A stretch of DNA of 64,000 nt from Yamagishiella unicocca (lineage: Eukaryota; Chlorophyta; Chlorophyceae; Chlamydomonadales; Volvocaceae): the NCBI GenBank assembly GCA_003116995.1, contig BDSL01000173.1, forward strand, positions 54,805 through 118,804. The letters run 5' to 3'. This document shows positions 11,401 through 23,372 of this stretch, piece after piece. The position numbers and the translations under genes were made by a program. The stretch's first letter is position 1, and every line of letters starts with the position of its first letter. Below the pieces are notes generated by a model. It made no database searches, was not told the DNA's origin, and saw only the letters and a list, made by a program, of their open reading frames with translations.

Positions 11401-14400
11401 CATTGCCGGGATGATGGCGGCGCTGCTGTTGCCGCTGCCGGAGGCGCGATGGCCGCCTCGCCAGGTGGGGGGGAGGGGGGGCCTTGCTGGGTTGGGAGGA
11501 GAGAGGGTTAGAAGACCTTTGCTTGGGGTGGGGGGGAGGAGGGGTGCCGGGGGGTTTCGAGGAAGACCCGTGGATGCCCTAAAAAAACTGTTTAGAACAG
11601 GCGTTTTGAGATGCATGCTGGAGAACTGGGTTGGGGATACTAAAGCCGAAGGTCGTAATATGACCTTTGGCGGCTAAGCTAAAGCGGCTACGGCGAGACG
11701 ACAGGAAGCGAGGACCCCACGCGACGCACGGAAACTATTCGCAGAACCGGTTTTGGGCTCTAGCAGGAGAACTGGGGGAGGTGGTGAGAGGGCTCCAGGG
11801 AGGGAGGCCACTTGGATGCGTGGGCTAGCCCCTCCTCGCTCTCCTCCCCCCGCCCGCACCCCTTGGGTGCAAAGTGGGCGCAAAGTTTCAAAACGAGTGT
11901 ACCAAACGTTTCGTAACCGCGTGTTTTAATTTACAGTGCCGGCCTTCGGGTTTTCTCTCAACCCCCCGAGCCCGGCACTGACCAGCACCCCGCCCCCACC
12001 CGCCCCACCCTGCGCGGTCTGCAGCTCGAGCACCACGCCCGGGCGCTGGACCTGCTGCTGGAGGCGGCGGCGGCGGGGCCGGGACTCCGAGGGGGCCGCA
12101 GGAGGGGACCGGGACCTCGCGGGGGGGGCCGGGGAGGCGTGCACGACGACGACGACGATGACGCTGACGGCGGGGCGTTCGGAGGCGGCGGTTTTGGAGC
12201 CGGCGGCGGGCATGGTTTCGGAGAGGCCGACGACGACTTTGATGCGGATGGCGTGGACGAGGTGCTGGCTGGCGGAGGCGGAGGCGGCGCCGGGGGCGAG
12301 GACGGCGGCGGCGAGGGCGGCGGCGGTGGGGAGCGGATGGTTCGTACGGCTGACGGCAGCGTCAGGCCGCTGTCGGCTCTGGAGGCGGAGCTGCGGACGG
12401 GGCTGGCGCAGGTGGCGGGTAGGTGGCCCTGGGGGGAGGCTGCGCGTGGACAGGGGGGTAGGGAGATCTAGGGAGACGTCGCAGGTGGTGTCAGCTTCCG
12501 CGCATCACGTCCGGGGTTGAGGGGAGACCCGTGGGTCGGCGTTCGGAGAGTGGGTCAGCACAACTGCGTTGAGGGGTCGGGCAGCCAGCTGGGGCAGTTG
12601 AAGCCAGCTGGGGGGGTAGTGGCGCACCCTCGCTTGTAGACCGGGGGCTGTGCGGTGCGCCCCGACCCCGGGGGCGGCCACCTGACGAGTGAGTCCCCGG
12701 GTCCCCTGCAGCCTGTCACACCAGAGGCCGGCTGGGGGGTGGCACCGCATGTGCCGTACATGGGCTGGTACGGGATGCGACGGGTGGTCGAGCTAGAGAG
12801 CGGACCGGGTTGTCCCCAGGTGGGCGGAGGGGGAGCTCCCGCTCATGACCCCCCCCTTGCTCCCCTACCCACCCCCCACCCCTTTCTGCTCTCCACCCTC
12901 CCCACCCCACGGAGGGTTTCTTCCCCTCCCCTCCCCTCCCCGCTCTCAACCCCTCCCCGCTCTCAACCCCCCTCCTCCCAAACCCCTCCCCGTTGTAGCC
13001 CTGCGGTCGCAGCTGGCGGCTGTGGGCCGCGGTGTCGCCGACCTGCTGCTGCTGGGCCGCTGGCCGCCCCCCCTGCAGCTGCCCGCTGAGGCGCTGTGCT
13101 GGTGCGAGCAGGTCCCCCACGGCTTCCTGTGCCCCATCACGCACTCGCTCATGACCCAGCCGGCGCTGCTGGTGAGTCCGCAGCTCAGCGAGGCCAGCCC
13201 CACCTACGAGATGAGCGCCATCAGGCAGTGGCTCAGGTCCAACAGGTGGGGCTCCAGGGGTGGGTTGGTGATGGGTGGGAGGAGGGATGGTGGTGGTGTG
13301 GGTGTCGGTGTGGGTGTGTGTTGTGAGGGTGGGTGGCGGGGGGGACGCATGCTTGTCACATGAGGCGAAACAGCCGGTGCCGGGGAGGTGGGCGGGTGGC
13401 AAGGAAGCTCGCGGACTGGGGGGGTGGACCGGTATCTGAAGGCTGCCAGGCGCCGGGAGGTGATAGACGTCCGGTAGGTGTTGCAGCAGCACCCCGGTCT
13501 CGACAGGGGGGGGGCGCCCTCCGGTCCGCGCCACCGCCTGGCTGACTACCTACAGCTCACTCACTCCCAAGCCGCGCGCCCCCTAACGCAAACAGATGTT
13601 CCACACTCATCGTATCACATCCTATCCGATACTATGCTACGTAGTTTCACTCACGGGTATATACAAAATGCAGCATCACTATGTTTGTAAACCCAGAACC
13701 CTAGAACCCAACGTCCCCGGAGTTGCATTTGCCACTATGTGTCTCTGCGCTCCTCCGCCCCCCCTTCAGGACCGACCCCACCACCGGCCGCTACCTGCAC
13801 ACCTACCACTTCATCCACAACGACAACCTGCGCAAGGCCATTGAGGACTGGGTGCTGGACCGACTGGAGCGGGAGCAGCAGCAGCAGCAGCAGCAGCAAC
13901 CACAACGACAACAGCGGCTATCACCGGGGCGGCGGCCGCAGCGGGGCAACCCAGCTGCCGCCCTGGTGGGCTGCGGCGGCGCCACCGTACCCGGCGGCCG
14001 CGCAGCAGCACCTCTCCCCCTCGCGGCCGCCGACCCGGGGAGCCACCTGCGGTCGCCCCCTCGTGGCCGGCTGCTGCCGGGCGCCTCCCCCTCAGCAGCC
14101 GGCCACGAGGCTGCTGCCGCGGTGCCGTACCAGGGGCGCTACCAGCCGGTGGCGGGGCCGGGCCCGGGTCAGCGGAGTGTGTGTATCGGCACCTCGGAGA
14201 CGGGGCTGCGGCTGCAGTCCCCGGAGCGCTTGCGGCCGGGGGAGCGGGGCCTTGGGGCGGGGACCGGGAGGAGCAGGTCCAGGGGGCGCTCGCTGTCACG
14301 TGGGGGCCCGTTGCGGGGGGTGAATGGGGGGGGAGGCGGGGGCGGGCCCCAGGGGGGCCCGGCAGCTGGTGGTGGGTTGGGCGGGGGCCAGGGGGTGGCG

Positions 14401-14478
14401 GCGCTGCTGGCTCGCCAGGCGGTGCAGCGGGCGACGTCCCGGCAGCGCGGCTTGCAGCGCGGGGCGCAGCCACAGTAG
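5287..14478 (+). CDS. Multi-pass membrane protein with C-terminal U-box (putative E3 ubiquitin ligase), 13 exons
   Basis: Exons by phase: 5287-5452, 5737-6791, 6922-7031, 7356-7458, 8065-8826, 9093-9261, 9618-9819, 10322-10570, 10937-11464, 12025-12418, 12725-12819, 13013-13245, 13770-14478. All junctions are GT-AG and keep frame except exon 3, which needs two one-base corrections. The product is about 1590 residues. It starts with a hydrophobic segment (LALLAVILVVEYAIVH), then a Gln/Pro/Gly-rich region. Several hydrophobic stretches lie in exons 5-8 (for example SPLYSLVYITFAVLGL), and a U-box at about residues 1310-1387 (FLCPITHSLMTQPALL, then RTDPTTGRYLHTYHFI). The tail is Gly/Arg-rich. U-boxes recruit E2 enzymes; the ligase role is inferred from the family and no substrate is known. 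The first ATG of the hydrophobic frame was taken as start; an upstream exon is possible. Confidence 0.8.
7478..7780. repeat. Intronic minisatellite, 22-23-bp unit, about 13 copies
   Basis: The unit TCAGTGCCGCCCCACTAGGG plus two or three G recurs 13 times, differing mainly in the length of the G run (five or six). It lies wholly in the intron between exons 4 and 5 of the U-box gene. There are no spacers, so it is not a CRISPR array. Confidence 0.95.
9875..10022 (+). repeat. Two truncated copies of a dispersed intronic repeat
   Basis: In the intron after exon 7 of the U-box gene, the motif AAGCCCGTGGATTAGG...AGGAAACCGTTTGG (about 9879-9922) is followed by AGGAAGACCCGTGTATGCGA...AAAAACCGTG (about 9985-10017). 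Both match the 5' part of the longer copies at 11556 and 53297. Confidence 0.6.
11556..11788 (+). repeat. Dispersed intronic repeat, long copy 1
   Basis: It lies in the intron between exons 9 and 10 of the U-box gene. It begins with CGAGGAAGACCCGTGGATGC, has an A-run and TGTTTAGAAC, then GATGCATGCTGGAGAACTGG, and ends with a second GGAGAACTGG block. The same order of blocks occurs in the kinase-gene intron at 53297-53538, with many substitutions. The repeated GGAGAACT block marks both halves. Confidence 0.65.
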
Positions 14479-15277
14479 CATTGGGGCCAGGTATGTCCCG
14501 GTAGGAGGAGTGCAAGAAATAAGCGGTTACTTGACGTAGGTCGCACACCCCACCCCGGTAGGGAGGTATAAGGGAAGCCGCGAATGTACGGCCGACAAAC
14601 CAAGGGCGATGAAGGTGATGGCCCAGAGGAGGGGGGGTGAGGCAAGTGCCCGCCCGCCTTCACTCACCGCGGATTCAAGGTAGGGTAGGACACGGGGCAA
14701 TTGAGAGAACATCCGTAGGTCGGCACTGAAAAGTAGAATCGATTAGGACTCGGGGGGAGGGAGGAGACCGGGAGGTATCCCCCCGACGGTACTGGTATGT
14801 TGCTGCATTGAAGCTGGACTGCGCGTACCATAGGCAGGCGGATAGGGCGCCGCGCATGGGGCTGGCGCGGCCGCTGGGACTGCGGCCCGCAGGCGGATAG
14901 CGCTACCAGAATCAGGGTAACCCGGCAGGACAGGAAGGTGGGAAGCTACCACTGCGTGATTCTGAGGTGTCACGTCGAGGGAATAGCACTTCGTTCATCG
15001 GCGACAGAGGACGCAGTGGCTGCTGGGTTGTATTGGCGCGGGAGGGGCCCGCTGCAGTCAACGAAATGCAACCCTGGCTCCTGCTAATAGGAAGTTCATA
15101 GAAATTTAGGATAGGAGAGTACGTCACAGTAGCGTTTACAGGCTCTGCAACGGAAATAGTCTGAACTGGTTAGGCGGCTGCAACCTGCCTGCTGAGGCAT
15201 GTTCCCGAATGTGTGGACCGTCCCCCGGGTCGCCAGTGTTCACATAACACGATAGGCTGCGCTAGCCCCCTTGCTCG

Positions 15278-15282
15278 TGTAA
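15278..15282 (+). other. Candidate TGTAA polyadenylation signal for the U-box gene
   Basis: TGTAA is the usual volvocine poly(A) signal. This is the first plus-strand match I found after the stop codon at 14478, about 800 bases downstream, which is within the normal range for long algal 3' UTRs. The five-base motif is weak evidence by itself. Confidence 0.25.
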
Positions 15283-15952
15283 CGAGACCGTACGAGCCAA
15301 ACACCCACGAGCAGCGACAGCGATGCACCCCGCACCCGGTGTTGAGACCAGCTGCAGCGGCCCTGCAGCCCTGACTAGCCAGCTGCCGCGTGTCGGGGGG
15401 GTCGAGGCTGCGCGGCCAGACAGCCAGACAGCCGACGTGGATGCGACGGTACCGGCGGTAGGCTGGGTGACGTGGCTCAGGACCCTGTGCCTGGCGCTAG
15501 GGGCGGGACGTGGCGCGGGGGTGACGGACGATGGACCGCAGATCGACGGTGGCCTCTATAGCTCCCAGCCCTCCCACCCGGGATTTCGCTGTGCCAAGTC
15601 GCCGCCGGTTGCGTTCTAATCGCTACCGGTCGGTGTCTTTGTATGCGGTCTGCTGACATGACGTTTGGGCGCGTCTTCTCGGTGATGGTGATGTTAGGGG
15701 CGCGCAGCGACCCCCGGTGCAACAAGGGTGCTGGCAGCACATTCGGCCACTAGCGCAATTTTATTATAACCGGGTGTTTTGGTGGTTTGGGATTGGTTGT
15801 GAGGAGGCGACTGGGATCTGAATGCCGGTCGTAGCTTGGCCTCCCACGAGGGGCTTTGGGGCTTCTCTTACGAACTTTGGCGGCCACCGACTGGCCTCGT
15901 GTCTGTTATCTGCTGTATCGCATTAAGGCAGTAAGGAGCGATAAGCTGCTAC

Positions 15953-15979
15953 TGTTGTTGTTGTTGTTGTTGTTGTTGT
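15953..15979. repeat. TGT trinucleotide microsatellite
   Basis: About nine uninterrupted TGT triplets, outside any supported exon. Confidence 0.9.
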
Positions 15980-17639
15980 CACCCGGTCGATGTCAGCTGC
16001 CATGCAGTCCGGCCGATGCACTACGAGTGTCGAGCGCCTCCGCTACCGCCATCGCCGCCGTCGCGACCCAGCCGCACGGCAAGCGTTTCCCCAGCAGCAG
16101 GGAGGAACGGACGACGGGCAATAGCTGAGGGTTGTTGAGAATCAGTAAGCGTGTGTTGTCCAGTTACCGTTGAAGGGTCCGATTAGTTTGCTGCTGGACG
16201 GTGCTTGTAAGAGATATAGTCATTTTCTCGCGTTTGGTTTGGGCATCTGCCACTCCTAGTGAGGGTTTACTTGGCAGGTTTCTGATGGTGTGAGAGGTTT
16301 CTGCCCGGCTTGTGGTTGCGCTCTCCTGTTTTTGCTTGTTGGGCTGCAGTTGAGGGTCTTGATGGCTGGGCTTTCGTTGGTGTAACTGCCAATGGGAATT
16401 TATGACGGCTGCCTCCTGAACCCAACAATGTCAGGCGGTGAGCCCGATGGCTTTCCTTCAGCAGCTACTGCTAGTATAAAGAAAACCAAGGTTTATTCAA
16501 ATGGTCCTTTGTTCCTTTTGACCCCTACATGCTGGGTAATGTTTTAGCAGCCTAAGTTGGGTAATAAGGTTCCGCGAAGTACGACCCTCTTCTTAGCGCT
16601 TAGGGAAGGCGGCGGTCGCCCAAGCAAAGTGTAACACGGATGGGGCCTATCGCCATGCGACCGCAATCCAATTCCAAAGTCAGGGATGGCTGTTTGGCTG
16701 CTGGCAGCAGGCGGACTGGCTGACAGACTGGAGCTGACTGGAGTGTTTCCGTCAACGCCACTAACCGCTCAATGTCCCCATCACGGATCAAGTTCTTTAT
16801 AACTCGCCGCCGCATGCTAATTTGTTTCCCATTGGCATCTAACCACGGCGTTAAGCCGTCGCATCCTGATTTCCCATTTGCGTGGAGATGACCCTAGCTA
16901 ACGACGGTATTAAGCCGTCGCCCCCCCCCCCGATTTCACAATTGGAGCTGACGGTAGGACCATGCGTCGCATCCTCACTTCCGGATGGAGCTGACCACGG
17001 CATCGAGCTGTCCGGGCTGCCTACCTTGAGTCCCTGGGTCCAGAACGAACGGACCGACAGCTACCGCACAGCTGCCAGCGCAGCGATACCATCTTCCCTC
17101 TCAAAGAGACCCGATGCAACCCAGACGACAATCGTAATTACTAATAAGCCGCAATGCCGCGGGGCCAAAACTGCACGTGCCGGTGAGGGGTTTTGAAGGC
17201 CAAACGTATCCACCCAGTTCACAACTCCCACCACAACTCCCACCACAAGGGAGGGAGGCACGAATCGCATTTAATCACGCACTGGTCGATATACGCACGC
17301 ACGAGCTCACGGTCCAAGCACGTGTGTTAGGAGCGGCTGCCGACTGCAGTCCGGCCGATCCAGACCGAGCAAGCGCAAACGCATCAGCTCGCCACGTGCC
17401 ACATCACCCGTCGCTCCGGGCGCTTCTCCAAGCTCTTTCCAGCCGCACGGTGATTGACACCGGTCGAGGGATCAACAACGTTGCCCCTGACCGACCCGCA
17501 GCCCCCGCACCGAAACCACTCGCCCCACCGCATCCCCATCGCACGCAAGACGCCTACCGATCTCCTGGCCCGACGCCGAAACACACCCCTCACATGCCCC
17601 ATTCACACGAGCATGCGATGTGCCCTGGACACGATTACC

Positions 17640-18172
17640 TCCTCCGACTCATCCCCGAAGGCCAGCGCACCATGAAGTACCGCGGCCGCCCCGGGTAGTC
17701 CAACACCCCTTCCCTCAGCAGAGCACCCGTGTCATTGCCTTTGCCCCCGCCCTGCTCAAAGCGCGAAACCTTTCGCCTATCCATCCTAGTGCTGCCGCAG
17801 CCGTCCGCATCACGCTGCCGAGTCACAGCCCGTGGGAGCAGCAGCTTGTTCGCAACCTCACGTTCTGGCACAACAACGCCCGTTGGTCCCCGCAGACCCA
17901 ACTCCCCCCCTTGCTTCGTCGGCGGCTCCAGGTAGGCGAGTCCAATGCCCGTGTGTCGCAGCCGTTGCAGGGCGGCATGCGCCTCTCGCCCCGTGGCGAT
18001 CCACACACCTCGCACAGCAGGTCCCTCGACGGCCGGAACGGGCGGAGGTCTACATCGGATCCACTTCAGATGGCAGCAGGTGGCAGCAGCTGCTCCACAC
18101 GCCTCCGCGCCAGAGTGCCGTCGTCGCGGCCGATCAGGGCCGCCACTCCCAACAGCCCCACCGACTCAACCC
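17640..18172 (-). pseudogene. Decayed PHD-finger protein fragment, probably transposon-derived
   Basis: On the minus strand one frame (about 18030-17920) reads LLCEVCGSPRGERRMPPCNG then CD, which is the first half of a PHD zinc finger: paired cysteines, then Met-x-x-Cys-x-x-Cys-Asp. The second half is split between two frames: TGIGLAYLEPPTKQGGE in one and WVCGDQ in the other. The His and the following Cys of the finger appear replaced. Upstream (18170-18066) is GLLGVAALIGRDDGTL. Downstream the frame ends with DYPGRPRYFMVRWPSG, similar to a chromo- or SH3-like strand. Frameshifts and stops make it non-functional. PHD fingers occur in algal retroelement proteins from my general knowledge, but that origin is inferred. 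The satellite array begins directly next to it. Confidence 0.45.
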
Positions 18173-19231
18173 TCAGGAGCCGCCGCCTGGAGCACGCCGC
18201 AGCATTGTTGCTTAGGCGGAGGCGCTGCCGCCTGAAGCACGCCGCCGTGTTGTTGACCAGGCGGAAGGCGCCGCTGCCTGAAGCACGCCGCTGTGTTGTT
18301 GGCCAGGCGAAAGGCGCCGCCGGCTGAAGCACGCCGCCGTGCCGTTGGCCAGGCGGAAGGCGCCGCTGCCTGAAGCACGCCGCCCTGTTGTTGCCCAGGC
18401 GGAAGGCGCCGCCGCCTGAAGCACGCCGCCGCATTATTGGCAGGGCGGAAGGCGCCGCCGCCTGAAGCACGCCGCCGCATTATTGGCAAGGCGGAAGGCG
18501 CCGCCGCCTGAAGCACGCCACCGCATTGTTGGCCAGGCGGAAGCAAGGCTCCGCCGCCTGAAGCACGCCGCCGCATTATTGGCAAGGCGGAAGGCGCCGC
18601 CGCCTGAAGCACGCCGCCGTGCTCTTTGCCAGGCAAAAGGCGCCGCCGCCTGAAGCATGTCGCCGGATTGTCGACCAGATGGAAGGCGCCGCTGCCTGAA
18701 GCACGCCGCTGTGTTGTTGGCCAGGCGAAAGGCGCCGCCACCTGAAGCACGCCGCCGTGCTGTTGGCCAGGCGGAAGGCGCCGCCGCCTGAAGCACGCCG
18801 CCGCATTGTTGGCCAGGCGGAAGGCGCCGCCGCCTGAAGCACGCCGCCGCATTGTTGGCCAGGCGGAAGGCGCCGCCGCCTGAAGCACGCCGCCGCATTA
18901 TTGGCAAGGCGGAAGGCGCCGCCGCCTGAAGCACGCCGCCGCATTGTTGGCCAGGCGGAAGCAAGGCTCCGCCGCCTGAAGCACGCCGCCGCATTATTGG
19001 CAAGGCGGAAGGCGCCGCCGCCTGAAGCACGCCGCCGCATTATTGGCCAGGCGGAAGGCGCCGCCGCCTGAAGCACGCCGCCCTGTTGTTGCCCAGGCGG
19101 AAGGCGCCGCCGCCTGAAGCACGCCGCCGCATTGTTGGCCAGGCGGAAGCAAGGCGCCGCCGCCTGAAGCACTCCGCCGCATTGTTAACCAGATGGAATG
19201 CGCCGCCGCCTGAAGCACGCCGCCGTGCTCT

Positions 19232-21192
19232 TTGCCAGGCAAAAGGCGCCGCCGCCTGAAGCATGCCGCCCTGTTGTTGCCCAGATGGAAGGCGCCGCCG
19301 CCTGAAGCACGTTGCCGTGCTGTTGGCCAGGCGAAAGGCGCCGCCGCCGGAAGCACGCCGCCGTGCTGTTGGCCAAGCGGAAGGCGCCGCCGCCTGAAGC
19401 ACGCCGCCGGATTGTCGACCAGATGGAAGGCGCCGCTGCCTGAAGCACGTTGCCGTGATGATGGCCAGGCGGAAGGCGCCGCCGCCTGAAGCACGCCGCC
19501 GCATTGTTGGCCAGGCGGAAGGCGCCGCCGCCTGAAGAACGCCGCCGCATTTTTAACCAGATGAAAAGCGCCGCGGCCTGAAGAACGCCGCCGCGTTGTT
19601 AACCAGATGGAACGCGCCGCCGCCTGACGCACGCCGCCGCATTATTGGCCAGGCGGAAGGCGCCGCCGCCTGAAGCACGCCGCCCTGTTGTTGCCCAGGC
19701 GGAAGGCGCCGCCGCCTGAAGCACGTTGCCGTCCTGTTGGCCAGGCGGAAGGCGCCACCGTCTGAAGCACGCCGCCGCATTATTGGCCAGGCGGAAGGCG
19801 CCGCCGCCTGAAGCACGTTGCCGTGCTGTTGGCCAGGCGGAAGGCGCCACCGCCTGAAGCACGCCGCCGCATTATTGGCAAGGCGGAAGGCGCCGCCGCC
19901 TGAAGCACGCCGCCGCATTGTTGGCCAGGCGAAAGCAAGGCGCCGCCGCCTGAAGCACGCCGCCGCATTGTTGGCCAGGCGGAAGGCGCCGCCGCCTGAA
20001 GCATGCTGCAAGATTGTCGACCAGATGGAATGCGCCGCTGCCTGAAGCACGCCGCTGTGTTGTTGGCCAGGCGAAAGGCGCCGCCACCTGAAGCACGCCG
20101 CCCTGTTGTTGCCCAGGCGGAAGGCGCCGCCGCCTGAAGCACGCCGCCGCATTGTTGGCCAGGCGGAAGGCGCCGCCGCCTGAAGCACGCCGCGTGCCTT
20201 GCCAGGCAAGCGCCGCCGCCTGAAGCACGCCGCCGTGCTTTTGCCAGGCAAAAGGCGCCGCCGCCTGAAGCATGCCGCCCTGTTGTTGCCCAGATGGAAG
20301 GCGCCGCCGCCTGAAGCACGTTGCCGTGCTGTTGGCCAGGCGAAAGGCGCCGCCGCCGGAAGCACGCCGCCGTGCTGTTGGCCAAGCGGAAGGCGCCGCC
20401 GCCTGAAGCACGCCGCCGGATTGTCGACCAGATGGAAGGCGCCGCTGCCTGAAGCACGTTGCCGTGATGATGGCCAGGCGGAAGGCGCCGCCGCCTGAAG
20501 CACGCCGCCGCATTGTTGGCCAGGCGGAAGGCGCCGCCGCCTGAAGAACGCCGCCGCATTTTTAACCAGATGAAAAGCGCCGCGGCCTGAAGAACGCCGC
20601 CGCGTTGTTAACCAGATGGAACGCGCCGCCGCCTGACGCACGCCGCCGCATTATTGGCCAGGCGGAAGGCGCCGCCGCCTGAAGCACGCCGCCCTGTTGT
20701 TGCCCAGGCGGAAGGCGCCGCCGCCTGAAGCACGTTGCCGTCCTGTTGGCCAGGCGGAAGGCGCCACCGCCTGAAGCACGCCGCCGCATTATTGGCCAGG
20801 CGGAAGGCGCCGCCGCCTGAAGCACGTTGCCGTGCTGTTGGCCAGGCGGAAGGCGCCACCGCCTGAAGCACGCCGCCGCATTATTGGCAAGGCGGAAGGC
20901 GCCGCCGCCTGAAGCACGCCGCCGCATTGTTGGCCAGGCGAAAGCAAGGCGCCGCCGCCTGAAGCACGCCGCCGCATTGTTGGCCAGGCGGAAGGCGCCG
21001 CCGCCTGAAGCATGCTGCAAGATTGTCGACCAGATGGAATGCGCCGCTGCCTGAAGCACGCCGCTGTGTTGTTGGCCAGGCGAAAGGCGCCGCCACCTGA
21101 AGCACGCCGCCCTGTTGTTGCCCAGGCGGAAGGCGCCGCCGCCTGAAGCACGCCGCCGCATTGTTGGCCAGGCGGAAGGCGCCGCCGCCTGA
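19232..21192. repeat. Higher-order duplication in the 46-bp satellite, offset 1009 bp
   Basis: The run of variant monomers at about 19232-20183 recurs at about 20241-21192 in the same order, 1009 bases apart. Rare marks are shared, including the CCTGACGCACGCC variant at 19629 and 20638. The offset is close to 22 monomers. Copies separate near 20183 and 21192, where different variants follow. Confidence 0.8.
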
Positions 21193-23372
21193 AGAACGCC
21201 GCCGCGTTGTTAACCAGATGGAACGCGCCGCCGCCTGAAGCACGCCGCCGTGCTCTTTGCCAGGCAAAAGGCGCCGCCGCCTGAAGCACGCCGCCGCATT
21301 TTTAACCAGATGAAACGCGCCGCGGCCTGAAGAACGCCGCCGCGTTGTTAACCAGATGGAACGCGCCGCCGCCTGAAGCACGCCGCCGTGCTCTTTGCCA
21401 GGCAAAAGGCGCCGCCGCCTGAAGCACGCCGCCGCATTGGTGACCAGACGGAAGGCGCCGCTGCCTGAAGCACGCCGCTGTGTTGTTGGCCAGGCGGAAG
21501 GCGCCGCCGCCTGAAGCACGCCGCCCTGTTGTTGCCCAGGCGGAATGCGCCGCCGCCTGAAGCACGCCGCCGCATTGTTGGCCAGGCGGAAGGCGCCGCC
21601 GCCTGAAGAACGCCGCCGCGTTGTTAACCAGATGGAACGCGCCGCCGCCTGAAGCACGCCGCCGTGCTCTTTGCCAGGCAAAAGGCGCCGCCGCCTGAAG
21701 CACGCCGCCGCATTTTTAACCAGATGAAACGCGCCGCGGCCTGAAGAACGCCGCCGCGTTGTTAACCAGATGGAACGCGCCGCCGCCTGAAGCACGCGGC
21801 CGTGCTCTTTGCCAGGCAAAAGGCGCCGCCCCCTGAAGCACGCCGCCGCATTGGTGACCAGACGGAAGGCGCCGCTGCCTGAAGCACGCCGCTGTGTTGT
21901 TGGCCAGGCGAAAGGCGCCGCCACCTGAAGCACGCCGCCCTGTTGTTGCCCAGGCGGATGGCGCCGCCGCCTGAAGCACGCCGCCGCATTATTGGCCAGG
22001 CGGAAGGCGCCGCCGCCTGAAGCACGTTGCCGTGCTGTTGACCATGCGGAAGGCGCCACCGCCTGAAGCACGCCGCCGCATTATTGGCCAGGCGGAAGGC
22101 GCCGCCGCCTGAAGCACGTTGCCGTGCTGTTGGCCAGGCGGAAGGCGCCACCGCCTGAAGCACGCCGCCGCATTATTGGCAAGGCGGAAGGCGCCGCCGC
22201 CTGAAGCACGCCGCCGCATTGTTGGCCAGGCGAAAGCAAGGCGCCGCCGCCTGAAGCACGCCGCCGCATTGTTGGCCAGGCGGAAGGCGCCGCCGCCTGA
22301 AGCATGCTGCAAGATTGTCGACCAGATGGAATGCGCCGCTGCCTGAAGCACGCCGCTGTGTTGTTGGCCAGGCGAAAGGCGCCGCCACCTGAAGCACGCC
22401 GCCCTGTTGTTGCCCAGGCGGAAGGCGCCGCCGCCTGAAGCACGCCGCCGCATTGTTGGCCAGGCGGAAGGCGCCGCCGCCTGAAGAACGCCGCCGCGTT
22501 GTTAACCAGATGGAACGCGCCGCCGCCTGAAGCACGCCGCCGTGCTCTTTGCCAGGCAAAAGGCGCCGCCGCCTGAAGCACGCCGCCGCATTTTTAACCA
22601 GATGAAACGCGCCGCGGCCTGAAGAACGCCGCCGCGTTGTTAACCAGATGGAACGCGCCGCCGCCTGAAGCACGCCGCCGTGCTCTTTGCCAGGCAAAAG
22701 GCGCCGCCGCCTGAAGCACGCCGCCGCATTGGTGACCAGACGGAAGGCGCCGCTGCCTGAAGCACGCCGCTGTGTTGTTGGCCAGGCGGAAGGCGCCGCC
22801 GCCTGAAGCACGCCGCCCTGTTGTTGCCCAGGCGGAATGCGCCGCCGCCTGAAGCACGCCGCCGCATTGTTGGCCAGGCGGAAGGCGCCGCCGCCTGAAG
22901 AACGCCGCCGCGTTGTTAACCAGATGGAACGCGCCGCCGCCTGAAGCACGCCGCCGTGCTCTTTGCCAGGCAAAAGGCGCCGCCGCCTGAAGCACGCCGC
23001 CGCATTTTTAACCAGATGAAACGCGCCGCGGCCTGAAGAACGCCGCCGCGTTGTTAACCAGATGGAACGCGCCGCCGCCTGAAGCACGCGGCCGTGCTCT
23101 TTGCCAGGCAAAAGGCGCCGCCCCCTGAAGCACGCCGCCGCATTGGTGACCAGACGGAAGGCGCCGCTGCCTGAAGCACGCCGCTGTGTTGTTGGCCAGG
23201 CGAAAGGCGCCGCCACCTGAAGCACGCCGCCCTGTTGTTGCCCAGGCGGATGGCGCCGCCGCCTGAAGCACGCCGCCGCATTATTGGCCAGGCGGAAGGC
23301 GCCGCCGCCTGAAGCACGTTGCCGTGCTGTTGACCATGCGGAAGGCGCCGCCGCCTGAAGCACGCCGTCGCA
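20789..23372. repeat. Higher-order duplication in the 46-bp satellite, two copies of 1292 bp
   Basis: Segments 20789-22080 and 22081-23372 share the same succession of monomer variants, with matching frame boundaries displaced by exactly 1292 bases throughout (for example 20881 and 22173; 21716 and 23008). This is 28 monomers plus four bases. Confidence 0.85.

Larger units (their letters stand above)
14479..17639. other. No intact gene between the U-box gene and the satellite
   Basis: This stretch includes the 3' flank of the U-box gene. A plus-strand frame at 15323-15619 and others have no motif. A TGT microsatellite sits at 15953-15979. Around 16840-17000 a block ending TTAAGCCGTCGC...GATTTC occurs twice about 70 bases apart, suggesting a decayed tandem repeat. 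I see no RNA gene. Confidence 0.4.
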
